The notes: generated by a model not told the origin, from the sequence alone. DNA of 64,000 bases from Streptomyces sp. NBC_00459 (GCF_036013955.1 NZ_CP107903.1:1116001-1180000), one strand, 5' to 3'; shown: positions 34,915 to 43,984, counted from the stretch's first letter. Numbers and translations are program-made.

Positions 34915-36015
34915 TCAGGGGGCGCGCAGGTCGACCAGCTCGGCGAGGGCGGCGCGGTGGCCGCCGGACGTGCCGTACGCGATCGAGTCGGCCTTGGCCC
35001 GCTTGAGGCACAGGTGGGTCGGGTGCTCCCAGGTCATGCCGATGCCACCGTGCAGCTGGAGTGCCTCCTCGGCGGCGCGGACGGCCACGGGAGCCGCGTA
35101 GGACTGGGCGACGGCGACCGCGACGTCGGAGTCCGCGCTGCCGGTGGCGAGGGCGTCCGCGGCGCTCCGGGCGGCCGCGCGCAGGCCGACGACCTCCAGC
35201 CAGAGCTGGGCCAGCCGGTGCTTGACGGCCTGGAAGCCGCCGACGGGCCGGTTGAACTGCTTGCGGTCCTTCAGATAGCGCACGGTCTCGGTCAACGCCC
35301 AGTCGGCGAGCCCGAGTTGCTCGGAGGCGAGCAGTCCGGCCCCGGCCCGCAGCGCACGTCGAACGGCGGGTTCGGCGTCGCCCAGCAGCCGGGCCGACGC
35401 TCCGTCGAAGGTGATCGTGGCGACCGGCCGGGTGAGGTCCAGGGAGACCTGCGGGGTGACGGTGACGGCGTTCGCGTCGGTGGACACCGCGTACAGCCCG
35501 CCGTCGTCGGCCGGAACCAGCAGGACGTCGGCGACCGTCGCGTCCGCGATTCCGGTCAACTCTCCGTGCAGCAGGCCGCCTTCGTGCAGGACGACCTTGT
35601 AGGCGCCGCCGGGGGCCACGTTCAGCGCGACGGCGAGGGCGCCGACCGTCCGGCCGGAGGCCAGTGCGGTGAGCAGCTCGCCCGTCGCGTCGCCGGTGCA
35701 GGCGAGCAGCGCCTCGGTGGCGACGACGGCACTCGTGAGGTAGGGGACGGGTGCGACGGCGCGCCCCAACTCCTCCAGCACGACGGCGACTTCGCGGTGC
35801 GAGGCACCCTGGCCGCCCTGCTCCTCCGGCACCAGGAGACCGGCGAGGCCCATGCCCTCGGCGAGGGACTTCCACAGGGAGAGGTCGTGCGGGGCATCCG
35901 TCTCCATACGGGTGATCACGCCGGCCGGATCACAGTGGTCGGTGAGCAGGTCCCGGACGGCGGCGCGCAGCGCCTCTTCCTCCTCCGAGTACAAAAGGTC
36001 GGGCTGGGTGCTCAT
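34915..36015 (-). CDS. Acyl-CoA dehydrogenase, second subunit or partner
   Basis: The product is 366 residues from ATG 36015, which overlaps the stop of the upstream dehydrogenase by four bases. The acyl-CoA dehydrogenase fold ends with LQLHGGIGMTWEHPTHLCLK, the FAD/substrate-binding C-terminal signature. The enzyme would oxidise an acyl-CoA with FAD and pass electrons to ETF. Tight pairing with a second acyl-CoA dehydrogenase resembles heterodimeric (FadE-pair) enzymes that act on bulky side chains such as sterols. That pairing is inference from gene order. Confidence 0.87.
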   Translation of the reverse strand: MSTQPDLLYSEEEEALRAAVRDLLTDHCDPAGVITRMETDAPHDLSLWKSLAEGMGLAGLLVPEEQGGQGASHREVAVVLEELGRAVAPVPYLTSAVVATEALLACTGDATGELLTALASGRTVGALAVALNVAPGGAYKVVLHEGGLLHGELTGIADATVADVLLVPADDGGLYAVSTDANAVTVTPQVSLDLTRPVATITFDGASARLLGDAEPAVRRALRAGAGLLASEQLGLADWALTETVRYLKDRKQFNRPVGGFQAVKHRLAQLWLEVVGLRAAARSAADALATGSADSDVAVAVAQSYAAPVAVRAAEEALQLHGGIGMTWEHPTHLCLKRAKADSIAYGTSGGHRAALAELVDLRAP

Positions 36016-37196
36016 CGGGCCAGGTCCTTCCAGGCGACGTCCTTGTCGGTGCGCGGTTCGCTGGGCAGGCCCAGGACACGTTCGGCGACGATGTTCAGCA
36101 GGACCTCGCTGGTCCCGCCCTCGATGCTGTTGCCCTTGGCGCGGAGGTAGCGGTAGCCGGCGTCCCGACCGACGAAGTCCACCAGTTCCGGCCGGCGCAT
36201 GGTCCAGTCCTCGTACAACAGGCCTTCCTCGGCGAGGAGTTCGACCTCCAGGCCGCTGATCTCCTGGTTGAGGCGGGCGAAGGAGAGCTTCAGGCCGGCG
36301 CCCTCCGGGCCGGGCTGGCCGGCGACGAGCTGCTGGCGTGTCCGCTCCCCGGTCAGCCGGGCGACCTCGGCCTCCACCCACAGCTTCAGCAGCCGCTGGT
36401 GCAGATCGTGGGTGCGCAGTCCGGGGCGTTCGCGCCACGCCTCGGCGACGGGCCCGATCATGCCGCCCTCGCGCGGGATGCTCATACCGCCGATGGCCAC
36501 GCGCTCGTTGTTCAGCGTGGTCTGCGCGACCCGCCAGCCGTCGCCGACCTCGCCGAGGCGATGGGCGTCGGGGATGCGGACGTCGGTCAGGAACACCTCG
36601 TTGAACTCGGCCTCGCCGGTGATCTGGCGCAGTGGCCGGACCTCGACACCTGGGTCGGTCATGTCGCAGAGGAAGTAGGTGATGCCCTTGTGCTTGGGCA
36701 CGTCCGGTTCGGTGCGCGCGATGAGGATGGCCCAGCGGGCGAGATGGGCGCTGGACGTCCACACCTTCTGCCCGTTGACGATCCAGTCGCCCCCGTCCGA
36801 CCGGACGGCCCGAGTGCCCAGCGCGGCCAGGTCCGACCCGGCCCCCGGCTCACTGAAGAGCTGGCACCAGACCTCCTCCCCCACCCACAGCGGCCGGAGG
36901 AACTTCCGCTTCTGCTCCTCCGTGCCGAAGCCGAGGATGGTCGGCGCGGCCATTCCCAGACCGATGCCGATCCGTCGGGGGTCGTTGTCCGGTGCCCCGG
37001 CGGCCTCCAACTCGGCTTCCACCACGGCCTGGAGGGTGCGTGGCGCGCCGAGGCCGCCCAGCCCTTCCGGGTAGTGCACCCAGGCGAGCCCGGCGTCGAA
37101 GCGGGCTTTGAGGAAGTCGAGCCGGTCAGTGCTGGCGGGCGGATGCGCGGCCAGCAACTCCCTTGTCAGTCGTGTGAGTTCAGCTGCGTCGGTCAT
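36012..37196 (-). CDS. Acyl-CoA dehydrogenase
   Basis: The 394-residue product has the FAD-binding segment CQLFSEPGAGSDLAAL (about 130) and TYFLCDMTDPGV. Start ATG 37196 overlaps the upstream oxidoreductase stop by four bases, and its own stop overlaps the next start in the same way. These three genes therefore form a translationally coupled operon. With its downstream partner it may form a heteromeric dehydrogenase. The substrate is unknown. Confidence 0.88.
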   Translation of the reverse strand: MTDAAELTRLTRELLAAHPPASTDRLDFLKARFDAGLAWVHYPEGLGGLGAPRTLQAVVEAELEAAGAPDNDPRRIGIGLGMAAPTILGFGTEEQKRKFLRPLWVGEEVWCQLFSEPGAGSDLAALGTRAVRSDGGDWIVNGQKVWTSSAHLARWAILIARTEPDVPKHKGITYFLCDMTDPGVEVRPLRQITGEAEFNEVFLTDVRIPDAHRLGEVGDGWRVAQTTLNNERVAIGGMSIPREGGMIGPVAEAWRERPGLRTHDLHQRLLKLWVEAEVARLTGERTRQQLVAGQPGPEGAGLKLSFARLNQEISGLEVELLAEEGLLYEDWTMRRPELVDFVGRDAGYRYLRAKGNSIEGGTSEVLLNIVAERVLGLPSEPRTDKDVAWKDLAR

Positions 37197-38170
37197 ACGG
37201 CGGCTCCGTTCTCCAGCGAGGGCAGCACGGCGACCCGGCCGGTGGTGACGCCGTCGGCGACGCGCTGCACGGCGGCCGAGGCCCCGCTCAGCGGCACGCG
37301 CTCGCTCACCAGCGGCTTGATCGCGCCCCGGGCGGCCAGCTCGGTGAGCTGGTCGTGGCAGTGCTGGACCAGCTTCGGGTTCTTGGTGTTGTACAGACCC
37401 CAGTGCAGGCCGAGGATCGAGTAGTTCTTCACGAGGGCGTGGTTGAGTCCGGGACTGGGAATGGCCCCACTGGCGAACCCGACGACGACGATCCGTCCCT
37501 CGAACGCGACGACCTTGGTGGACTGGGTGTAGGCCTCCCCGCCGACCGGGTCGTAGACCACGTCGACACCACGCCCACCGGTGGCTTCCTTCACCGCCCC
37601 GACGACGTTCTCCGTACGCCGATCGATGACGACGTCGCAGCCCAACTCCCGTGCCACGGACACCTTCTCGGCCCCGCCGACGACGCCGATGACGGTGGCT
37701 CCGGCGGCCTTCCCGAGCTGCACGGCGGCGCTGCCGACCCCGCCCGCGGCGGCGTGCACGAGCAGCGTCTCGCCGGCCTCCAGGGCGGCCCGCCGGTGCA
37801 GTCCGAACCAGCCCGTCTGGTAGCCGATGAGGAGGGAGGCGGCCTCGGCGTCGTCCAGCGAGTCGGGGGCCGTGAACAGCCCTCGGGGGTCCGCCACCAC
37901 GTACTCGGCGAAACCGCCGTACGGCAGCACGGGGTTGCCGATCACCCGGCGCCCGTCCTCGGTCTCTCCGCAGATCTCCACCCCGGGGGTGAACGGCAGC
38001 GGCGGCCTGACCTGGTACTCCCCACGGCACATGAGCACGTCCGGGAAGTTGATGGTCGCGGCACGCACCTTCAGCAGCACCTGGCCCTCCGCGGGCACCG
38101 GCCGCTCCACCTCGCCGAGGACCATCACCTCGCCCGGCTCACCGTTCTGGTGCACTTGCCATGCCTGCAT
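37193..38170 (-). CDS. Zinc-free MDR-family NADPH:quinone oxidoreductase
   Basis: The product is 325 residues from ATG 38170, preceded by GTGGAGG at good spacing. The GroES-like N-terminal domain is followed by the Rossmann motif VHAAAGGVGSAAVQLGKAAG, typical of quinone-oxidoreductase-type medium-chain reductases. These reduce quinones or enoyl groups with NADPH. It leads the operon with two acyl-CoA dehydrogenases, which suggests a catabolic pathway needing an enoyl-reductase or quinone step. A palindrome 61-72 bases upstream could be its operator. Confidence 0.87.
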   Translation of the reverse strand: MQAWQVHQNGEPGEVMVLGEVERPVPAEGQVLLKVRAATINFPDVLMCRGEYQVRPPLPFTPGVEICGETEDGRRVIGNPVLPYGGFAEYVVADPRGLFTAPDSLDDAEAASLLIGYQTGWFGLHRRAALEAGETLLVHAAAGGVGSAAVQLGKAAGATVIGVVGGAEKVSVARELGCDVVIDRRTENVVGAVKEATGGRGVDVVYDPVGGEAYTQSTKVVAFEGRIVVVGFASGAIPSPGLNHALVKNYSILGLHWGLYNTKNPKLVQHCHDQLTELAARGAIKPLVSERVPLSGASAAVQRVADGVTTGRVAVLPSLENGAAV

Positions 38171-38230
38171 GGGGGGCCTCCACGGGACTGCGCTTCGTCT
38201 TCTCCGACTGACCGGGCTCGGTCGCATACT

Positions 38231-38242
38231 AAGCGGTCGCTT
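38231..38242. promoter_or_regulatory. Palindromic operator candidate of the acyl-CoA dehydrogenase operon
   Basis: AAGCGGTCGCTT has perfect 5-base arms around GT, in the context TACTAAGCGGTCGCTTGC. This form is common for TetR-family sites upstream of lipid genes in actinomycetes. It is 61 bases before the oxidoreductase start. Confidence 0.5.
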
Positions 38243-38300
38243 GCAGATCAGGGAACCGTCGAGAACCGTTCCGCGGCAGTCGCGTACATCACGGTCCACG

Positions 38301-38918
38301 TCACGATCGCGACCCCTTCCCACGGGCGGGCCGCGCCCGTACGTGCATCCGCTCCCCCTGCGGGCCGAACAGGCTGAGGAACTCCGCGGGCCCCTCCCCC
38401 ACCGCCCCGAACCAGTGGGGCACCCGGGTGTCGAACTCGGCGGCCTCCCCCGGCCCGAGGACCACGTCGTGCTCCCCGAGCACCACCCGGAGCCGCCCCG
38501 ACAGCACGTACAGCCACTCGTACCCCTCGTGCGTACGCGGCTCGGGCTCCTCGTGGATCACCGGCAGAATCACCTTGAACGCCTGGAGCCCGCCCGGCTG
38601 CCGGGTGAGCGGGAGATACGTCCGCCCGTGCCGGACGATGGGCTTCGCCCGCACGCGGGGATCGCCGACGGCCGGGGCCCCGACCAGCTCGTCGAGCGCC
38701 ACACGATGCGCACGCGCGATCGGCAGCAGCTGCTCCAGGCTGGGGCGTCGCAGCCCTGACTCCAGCCGCGACAACGTACTGACGGAGATACCGGTCGTGG
38801 CCGACAGCCCTGCGAGGGTCACGCCGCGCTCCTTGCGGATCCGCCGCAGGCGGGGCCCCACCTCGGCAAGTACCTGGTCGGTGTCGTCGTCGGTCGTGGC
38901 ATCGGTCGCTGCATCCAT
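38301..38918 (-). CDS. XRE-family regulator with C-terminal cupin domain
   Basis: The 205-residue product has an HTH_3 domain (about 17-72; TLAGLSATTGISVSTLSRLE) and a cupin barrel (about 110-190; EWLYVLSGRLRVVLGEHDVV). Such regulators bind a small ligand or metal in the cupin. It is divergent from a thioredoxin-reductase-like flavoprotein whose start is 77 bases away, so that gene is the likeliest target. It is also upstream of the oxidoreductase operon on its own strand. Confidence 0.9.
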   Translation of the reverse strand: MDAATDATTDDDTDQVLAEVGPRLRRIRKERGVTLAGLSATTGISVSTLSRLESGLRRPSLEQLLPIARAHRVALDELVGAPAVGDPRVRAKPIVRHGRTYLPLTRQPGGLQAFKVILPVIHEEPEPRTHEGYEWLYVLSGRLRVVLGEHDVVLGPGEAAEFDTRVPHWFGAVGEGPAEFLSLFGPQGERMHVRARPARGKGSRS

Positions 38919-38995
38919 ACGGATATTGCAGTTTCGGCAAAGAGGTTTGTCAATGCGGCAGCGAACGAGCGACGGTCGGGGTGGAGGTGGTCACC

Positions 38996-39949
38996 ATGAC
39001 CCAGGAGCACAGGACCAACACGTACGAGGCTGTCGTCATCGGAGGCGGCGCGGCCGGACTGTCCGCCGCGCTGGTCCTCGGCCGGGCCCGCTGCCGCACG
39101 CTGCTCGTCGACGCGGGCGAGCCGCGCAACGCACCGGCCGCGCACATGCAGGGCTATCTGTCCCGCGACGGCATGCCGCCTGCCGAGTTCCTGGCGGTGG
39201 GCCGCGAGGAGATCGCGCGGTACGGGGTGGAGCTGGTCCGGGACAGGGTGGTGGACGTCGTCAAGGGCGAGGACTTCACGGTGACGCTGGCGAGCGGCGA
39301 CCGGACGGTGCACGCCGGGCGGCTCGTCATCGCCACCGGGCTGCGGGACGAGCTCCCCGCCGTACCGGGCGTCGCCGAGCGCTTCGGGCGGGACGTGATC
39401 CACTGCCCGTTCTGCCACGGCTGGGAGGTACGGGACCGGGCGTTCGGCGTACTGGCCTCGACCCCGGCGAGCGTGCACCAGGCGTTGCTGGTCGCCCGCT
39501 GGTCGAAGGACGTGACGCTGTTCCTGCACACCGTCGCGGAGTCGGAACTCACCGACGAGGACCTGCGCAGGCTGGCCGCGGCGGGCGTCGCGGTGGTCCC
39601 CGGCGAGGTCGCGTCACTGACGACCGACGCGGACCACCTCACCGGTGTACGCCTCACGAACGGTGCGACCCATGCCCGCGACATCCTGTTCGTCGCCCCG
39701 CGCGCCGTTCCGCGCAACGCTCTCTTCGAGACCTTGGGCGCGGAGCTGACGGAAACCCCGTTCGGGACGTACCCGAAGGTCGATGCGACGGGCCTGACGA
39801 CCGTGCCCGGCGTCTGGGCGGCGGGCAACGCGATCGGCTTCGCGGAACAGGTCGTCCACGCGGCGAGCGGCGGATATCGCGCGGCCACGGCGATCGTGGC
39901 GGACCTGGTGTTCTCGGCCCTGGACCCCGCCGGCCCGTCCGGCGTCTGA
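38996..39949 (+). CDS. Thioredoxin-reductase-like FAD/NAD(P) oxidoreductase
   Basis: The product is 317 residues from ATG 38996, preceded by GGAGGTGGT. An N-terminal FAD site GGGAAGLSAALVLGRA and a CXXC pair in HCPFCHGWEV (Cys137, Cys140) match the low-molecular-weight thioredoxin reductase/thiol oxidase family. It differs from classical TrxB in this Cys context and may reduce or oxidise a small-molecule dithiol. No thioredoxin gene is adjacent. Divergent transcription from the XRE-cupin regulator suggests that ligand-dependent control. Confidence 0.85.
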   Translation: MTQEHRTNTYEAVVIGGGAAGLSAALVLGRARCRTLLVDAGEPRNAPAAHMQGYLSRDGMPPAEFLAVGREEIARYGVELVRDRVVDVVKGEDFTVTLASGDRTVHAGRLVIATGLRDELPAVPGVAERFGRDVIHCPFCHGWEVRDRAFGVLASTPASVHQALLVARWSKDVTLFLHTVAESELTDEDLRRLAAAGVAVVPGEVASLTTDADHLTGVRLTNGATHARDILFVAPRAVPRNALFETLGAELTETPFGTYPKVDATGLTTVPGVWAAGNAIGFAEQVVHAASGGYRAATAIVADLVFSALDPAGPSGV

Positions 39950-40004
39950 GAACGGGGCCCGCTTCCCGGATGTGGATCCGCCACCCCCGTTGCACCATGG
40001 CTGC

Positions 40005-41543
40005 ATGCTGCTGACCCGGCTCGCACATGTGTCCCAGGAGGTCGCCGCCACCTCCGCCCGGTCCCGCAAGATCGCACTGCTCGCAGAGCTGTTCCGGGAG
40101 GCCGACGCGGACGACGTGCCGATCGTCATCCCGTATCTCGCCGGACGCCTGCCCCAGGGGCGGCTCGGCATCGGGTGGAAGGTGCTGGACCAGCAGATCC
40201 CGGGCGCCGTCGACCCCTCGCTCACCGTGCGGGACGTCGACGCCCGCCTCAGCGCGATCGGCGCGGTCACCGGAGCCGGTTCGCAGGCCGAACGCAGGCG
40301 GCTGGTGGGCGAGTTGCTGGCGGCGGCCACCACGGACGAGCAGCGGTTCCTGTTCGCGCTGATCACCGGTGAGGTACGGCAGGGCGCCCTGGACGCCGTG
40401 GCCGTGGAAGGGCTCGCGACAGCCACCGGCGCACCGCCCGCGGACGTACGGCGCGCGGTGATGCTCGCGGGCGCCATCCAGCCCGTCGCGCAGGCGTTGC
40501 TGGCCGACGGACCCGCGGCCCTCGCCCGCTTCCGGCTCACCGTCGGCCGCCCCGTCCTGCCGATGCTCGCGCACAGCGCCTCCTCGGTGGCGGAGGCCGT
40601 CGAGAAGCTGGGGGCGTGCGCCGTCGAGGAGAAACTGGACGGTATCCGGGTCCAGGTCCACCGCGACGGCGACGACGTACGGATCTACACCCGCACGCTC
40701 GACGACATCACCGACAGACTGCCCGAACTCACCACGGCCGCACGGGCGTTGAGAGGTGACCGGTTCATCCTCGACGGCGAGGTGATCGCCTTCGACACCG
40801 CTGGGCGCCCGCGTTCCTTCCAGGACACCGCCGGCCGCGTCGGCTCGCGCGTGGATGTGGAGACGGCGGCCCGGGAGACGCCCGTCTCCCCCGTCTTCTT
40901 CGACGCGCTGTCGGTCGACGGCCACGACCTCCTCGACCTCCCCTTCGCCGAGCGGCACACCGAGCTGGCCCGCCTGGTCCCCGAACCGATGCGGGTACGA
41001 CGTCTGCTGGTCGGCGGCGCCGCCGACCTCCCGGCGGCGGAGAGGTTCCTGTCCGACACGCTCGCGCGCGGCCACGAGGGCATCGTGGTCAAGGCTCTCG
41101 ACGCCCCCTACAGCGCGGGCCGGCGCGGGGCGGCCTGGCTGAAGGTCAAGCCCGTACACACCCTCGACCTGGTGGTGCTGGCGGCCGAGTGGGGCCACGG
41201 CCGCCGTACCGGCAAGCTGTCGAACCTCCACCTCGCGGCCCGCAACCCCGACGGTTCCTTCGCCATGCTCGGCAAGACCTTCAAGGGCATGACCGACGCG
41301 ATGCTGACCTGGCAGACGGAGCGGCTCCAGGCGCTGGCCGTGTCGGACGACGGCTGGGTGGTGACCGTACGCCCGGAGCTGGTCGTCGAGATCGCCTACG
41401 ACGGTCTCCAGCGCTCCACCCGCTATCCGGCCGGTGTCACCCTCCGCTTCGCCCGTGTCGTCCGCTACCGCGAGGACAAGACTCCGGAGGAGGCCGACAC
41501 CGTACAGACCCTGCTGGCCGCGCACCCGGAGGCAACCCGATGA
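40005..41543 (+). CDS. ATP-dependent DNA ligase
   Basis: The product is 512 residues from ATG 40005; the upstream in-frame ATG lacks support. An N-terminal helical DNA-binding domain (about 1-200) is followed by the adenylation site EEKLDGIRVQVHR with the nucleophile Lys210. An OB-fold then ends near ALAVSDDGWVVTVRPELVVE. This resembles the stand-alone LigB type of actinomycetes, additional to the replicative NAD-dependent ligase. The stop overlaps the start of the Nudix gene, so the two are coupled. Confidence 0.93.
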   Translation: MLLTRLAHVSQEVAATSARSRKIALLAELFREADADDVPIVIPYLAGRLPQGRLGIGWKVLDQQIPGAVDPSLTVRDVDARLSAIGAVTGAGSQAERRRLVGELLAAATTDEQRFLFALITGEVRQGALDAVAVEGLATATGAPPADVRRAVMLAGAIQPVAQALLADGPAALARFRLTVGRPVLPMLAHSASSVAEAVEKLGACAVEEKLDGIRVQVHRDGDDVRIYTRTLDDITDRLPELTTAARALRGDRFILDGEVIAFDTAGRPRSFQDTAGRVGSRVDVETAARETPVSPVFFDALSVDGHDLLDLPFAERHTELARLVPEPMRVRRLLVGGAADLPAAERFLSDTLARGHEGIVVKALDAPYSAGRRGAAWLKVKPVHTLDLVVLAAEWGHGRRTGKLSNLHLAARNPDGSFAMLGKTFKGMTDAMLTWQTERLQALAVSDDGWVVTVRPELVVEIAYDGLQRSTRYPAGVTLRFARVVRYREDKTPEEADTVQTLLAAHPEATR

Positions 41544-42028
41544 CGGCGAAGGCGAACGGGAGGCGCAGCGCCGGCTTGTTGCTGTTCCGCCGCCGGGACC
41601 GGCCCGGTCAGGCGCTGGAGGTACTGCTCGGGCACATGGGCGGGCCCTTCTTCGCCCGTCGCGATGCCGGGGCCTGGACGATTCCCAAGGGTGAGTACGG
41701 GGACGGGGAGACGGCCTGGGACGCGGCGCGCCGGGAGTTCGAGGAGGAGCTGGGGCTGGCGCCGCCCGAGGGCGAGGCCGTGCCGCTGGGCGAGGTCGGA
41801 CAGGCCGGCGGGAAGGTCGTCACGGCGTGGGCGATCGAGGCGGACCTCGATCCGGCGGCCGTGGTGCCGGGCACGTTCCGGATGGAATGGCCCAGGGGGT
41901 CGGGGCAGGAGCGGGAGTTTCCCGAGCTGGACCGGGTGCGGTGGTTCGGCCTCGATGAGGCCCGGGCTGTGATCGTGACGGCTCAGGCGGGGTTTCTGGA
42001 CCGGCTGACGGAGCACTCGGGGCACTGA
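41540..42028 (+). CDS. Nudix hydrolase
   Basis: The 162-residue product carries a Nudix box GEYGDGETAWDAARREFEEE, ending LGL, at about residues 51-73. The ATG overlaps the ligase stop (ATGA). Nudix enzymes remove diphosphate-linked nucleosides. Coupling to a DNA ligase suggests a nucleotide-pool or repair role, but the substrate cannot be told. A TIPKGEYG entry is typical of MutT/diadenosine-type members. Confidence 0.9.
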   Translation: MTAKANGRRSAGLLLFRRRDRPGQALEVLLGHMGGPFFARRDAGAWTIPKGEYGDGETAWDAARREFEEELGLAPPEGEAVPLGEVGQAGGKVVTAWAIEADLDPAAVVPGTFRMEWPRGSGQEREFPELDRVRWFGLDEARAVIVTAQAGFLDRLTEHSGH

Positions 42029-42114
42029 GATCGTGTCGGTGGGCGGCGTACGCGTTGCGGGGGCCATCGGCGCGCGGGAAGGTCGAAGGACAGCCCTCAA
42101 CCTGGAGGACGGCA

Positions 42115-43509
42115 ATGCCCATCGCGACGGTGAACCCGGCGACCGGTGAGACGCTCAAGACGTACGAGGCCATGGACGGCGAGGAGATCGAGCGCAGGCT
42201 CAGGGCCGCCGAGACGGCCTTCCGTACGTACCGCACGACCGGCTTCGCCGAGCGGGCCCGGCTGCTGGGCCGGGCCGCCGGCCTGCTGGACGAGGACCGG
42301 GACGACATCGCCCGCACCATGACGGTCGAGATGGGCAAGCCGGTCACGCAGGCGCGTGCGGAGGCCGCGAAGTGCGCGAAGGCGATGCGCTGGTACGCCG
42401 ACCACGCCGAGGAGCTCCTCGCCGACGAGGAGCCCGCCGCGGCCGACATCAAGGACTCCGGCGCCTCCCGGGCCCTGGTCCGTTACCGTCCGCTCGGTCC
42501 GGTGCTCGCGGTGATGCCGTGGAACTTCCCCCTCTGGCAGGTGATCCGCTTCGCGGCGCCCGCGCTGATGGCGGGCAACGTCGGCCTGCTCAAGCACGCC
42601 TCGAACGTGCCGCAGACGGCCCTCTACCTGGAGGACCTGTTCCGTCGGGCGGGCTACCCCGAGGGCTGCTTCCAGACACTGCTGATCGGGTCGGGCGCGG
42701 TGGAGGACATCCTGCGCGATCCGCGGGTACGGGCGGCCACGCTCACCGGCAGTGAGCCGGCCGGGCGTGCGGTGGCGTCCGTAGCCGGGGACGAGGTCAA
42801 GAGGACGGTGCTGGAGCTGGGCGGCAGCGATCCGTTCATCGTCCTGCCGTCCGCCGATGTCGAACGGGCCGCTCAGGTCGCGGTGACAGCGCGTGTGCAG
42901 AACAACGGGCAGTCGTGCATCGCCGCGAAGCGGTTCATCGTGCACACCGACGTCTTCGACGCGTTCGCGGAACGCTTCTCGACGGCCATGGCGGCGCTGA
43001 AGGTCGGCGATCCGCTGGCCGAGGACACGCAGGTCGGACCGCTCGCGACCGAGCAGGGGCGCGAGGAGCTGGAGTCGCTGGTCGACGAGGCCGTGGAGAG
43101 CGGCGCGACGGTTCTGTGCGGCGGCGAACGCCCGGAGGGTTTCACGGACGACGGCTGGTACTACGCGCCGACGGTCCTCGCCGACATCACGCCCGAGATG
43201 CGCATTCACCAGGAGGAGACGTTCGGCCCGGTAGCGACGCTGTACCGGGCGGCCGACCTTGAGGAGGCGTTGGCGATCGCCAACGACACGCCTTTCGGCC
43301 TCAGTTCGAACGTGTGGACCCGCGACGAGGCCGAGGTGGACCGTCTCGTACGGGATCTGGACGCGGGCGGTGTGTTCGTCAACGGGATGACCGCGTCCCA
43401 CCCGGCGTTGCCGTTCGGGGGTGTCAAGCGCTCCGGGTACGGGCGTGAGCTGTCGGGACACGGAATCCGCGAGTTCTGCAACATCACGACGGTATGGCAC
43501 GGAGCGTGA
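42115..43509 (+). CDS. Succinate-semialdehyde-type aldehyde dehydrogenase
   Basis: The 464-residue product is an aldehyde dehydrogenase with general base Glu234 (LELGGSDPF) and nucleophile Cys268 (NNGQSCIAAKRF). The short N-terminus (IATVNPATGETL) and overall length resemble actinomycete NAD(P)-dependent succinic semialdehyde dehydrogenases (GabD-like). The ATG at 42115 follows TGGAGGAC. It may work with the amine/arginine catabolism near 60 kb only in a general sense. The substrate is inferred from resemblance. Confidence 0.82.
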   Translation: MPIATVNPATGETLKTYEAMDGEEIERRLRAAETAFRTYRTTGFAERARLLGRAAGLLDEDRDDIARTMTVEMGKPVTQARAEAAKCAKAMRWYADHAEELLADEEPAAADIKDSGASRALVRYRPLGPVLAVMPWNFPLWQVIRFAAPALMAGNVGLLKHASNVPQTALYLEDLFRRAGYPEGCFQTLLIGSGAVEDILRDPRVRAATLTGSEPAGRAVASVAGDEVKRTVLELGGSDPFIVLPSADVERAAQVAVTARVQNNGQSCIAAKRFIVHTDVFDAFAERFSTAMAALKVGDPLAEDTQVGPLATEQGREELESLVDEAVESGATVLCGGERPEGFTDDGWYYAPTVLADITPEMRIHQEETFGPVATLYRAADLEEALAIANDTPFGLSSNVWTRDEAEVDRLVRDLDAGGVFVNGMTASHPALPFGGVKRSGYGRELSGHGIREFCNITTVWHGA

Positions 43510-43534
43510 GCGTTCCGCGGCTACGATCCCCTCT

Positions 43535-43774
43535 GTGAACCGCGAAGTGACTCTGCCTCTGATCGTCGACGACCGCGGCACGTTGCAGGTTGCCGCCTCC
43601 GACGTCAGCAAACTGCTGCGCACGGTCGGAGGGCGCTGGCTGCATCTGGTGGAGGCGGGCCAGGACAACCTCGACGAGGACACGGTGGCCGCCCTCACCA
43701 TCGAACTGGCCAAACTGGCCGACCGGATCGACGTGGCCTGCATCGCCCACAGCAGCGGGAGCGCCTCCGGCTGA
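43535..43774 (+). CDS. Small conserved protein, DUF6213-like
   Basis: The product is 79 residues from GTG 43535, 25 bases after the aldehyde dehydrogenase stop. The sequence (VTLPLIVDDRGTLQVAASDV and a C-terminal ALTIELAKLADRIDVACIAH helix) reads as a small soluble alpha/beta protein. I recall it as the Streptomyces family DUF6213, but this is from memory. The function is unknown. Coding periodicity and the conserved-looking core support a real gene. Confidence 0.65.
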   Translation: MNREVTLPLIVDDRGTLQVAASDVSKLLRTVGGRWLHLVEAGQDNLDEDTVAALTIELAKLADRIDVACIAHSSGSASG

Positions 43775-43826
43775 GGTGAGGGATGCGCCGTGGGGGCGCG
43801 GGTTTCGTTCCGTCCACCGGTCAACT

Positions 43827-43857
43827 GCGGCTGGTCGCGCAGTTCCCCGCGCCCCTG
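43827..43857 (-). repeat. Dispersed GC-rich repeat, copy 2
   Basis: On the minus strand this copy reads CAGGGGCGCGGGGAACTGCG, then CGACCAGCCGC. It is the same core as the copy at 14044, in the 210-base gap after the DUF6213-like gene. Confidence 0.7.
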
Positions 43858-43914
43858 CACATCGCCCCGCGTCCGAAACGCCGAAGAGCTGCCCACCTGG
43901 AGCTACCCCACCCA

Positions 43915-43956
43915 GAGGCGCGAGGAACTGCGCGACAAGCCACGACGCACCCGCAG
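43915..43956 (+). repeat. Dispersed GC-rich repeat, copy 3 (degenerate)
   Basis: AGGCGCGAGGAACTGCGCGA followed by CAAGCCACGACGCACCCGCAGC is a diverged copy. It faces copy 2 in opposite orientation, so the pair could fold into a large stem between convergent genes. No gene is seen in 43775-43984. Confidence 0.55.
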
Positions 43957-43984
43957 CCCGAAACGCACCGCACCCCCTACCGCG

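Noticed and set aside
34811..35875. Long extension of the 64-residue membrane gene frame
   Set aside because: It lies out of frame over the acyl-CoA dehydrogenase gene and is Arg-rich. The strong ribosome site supports the short gene.
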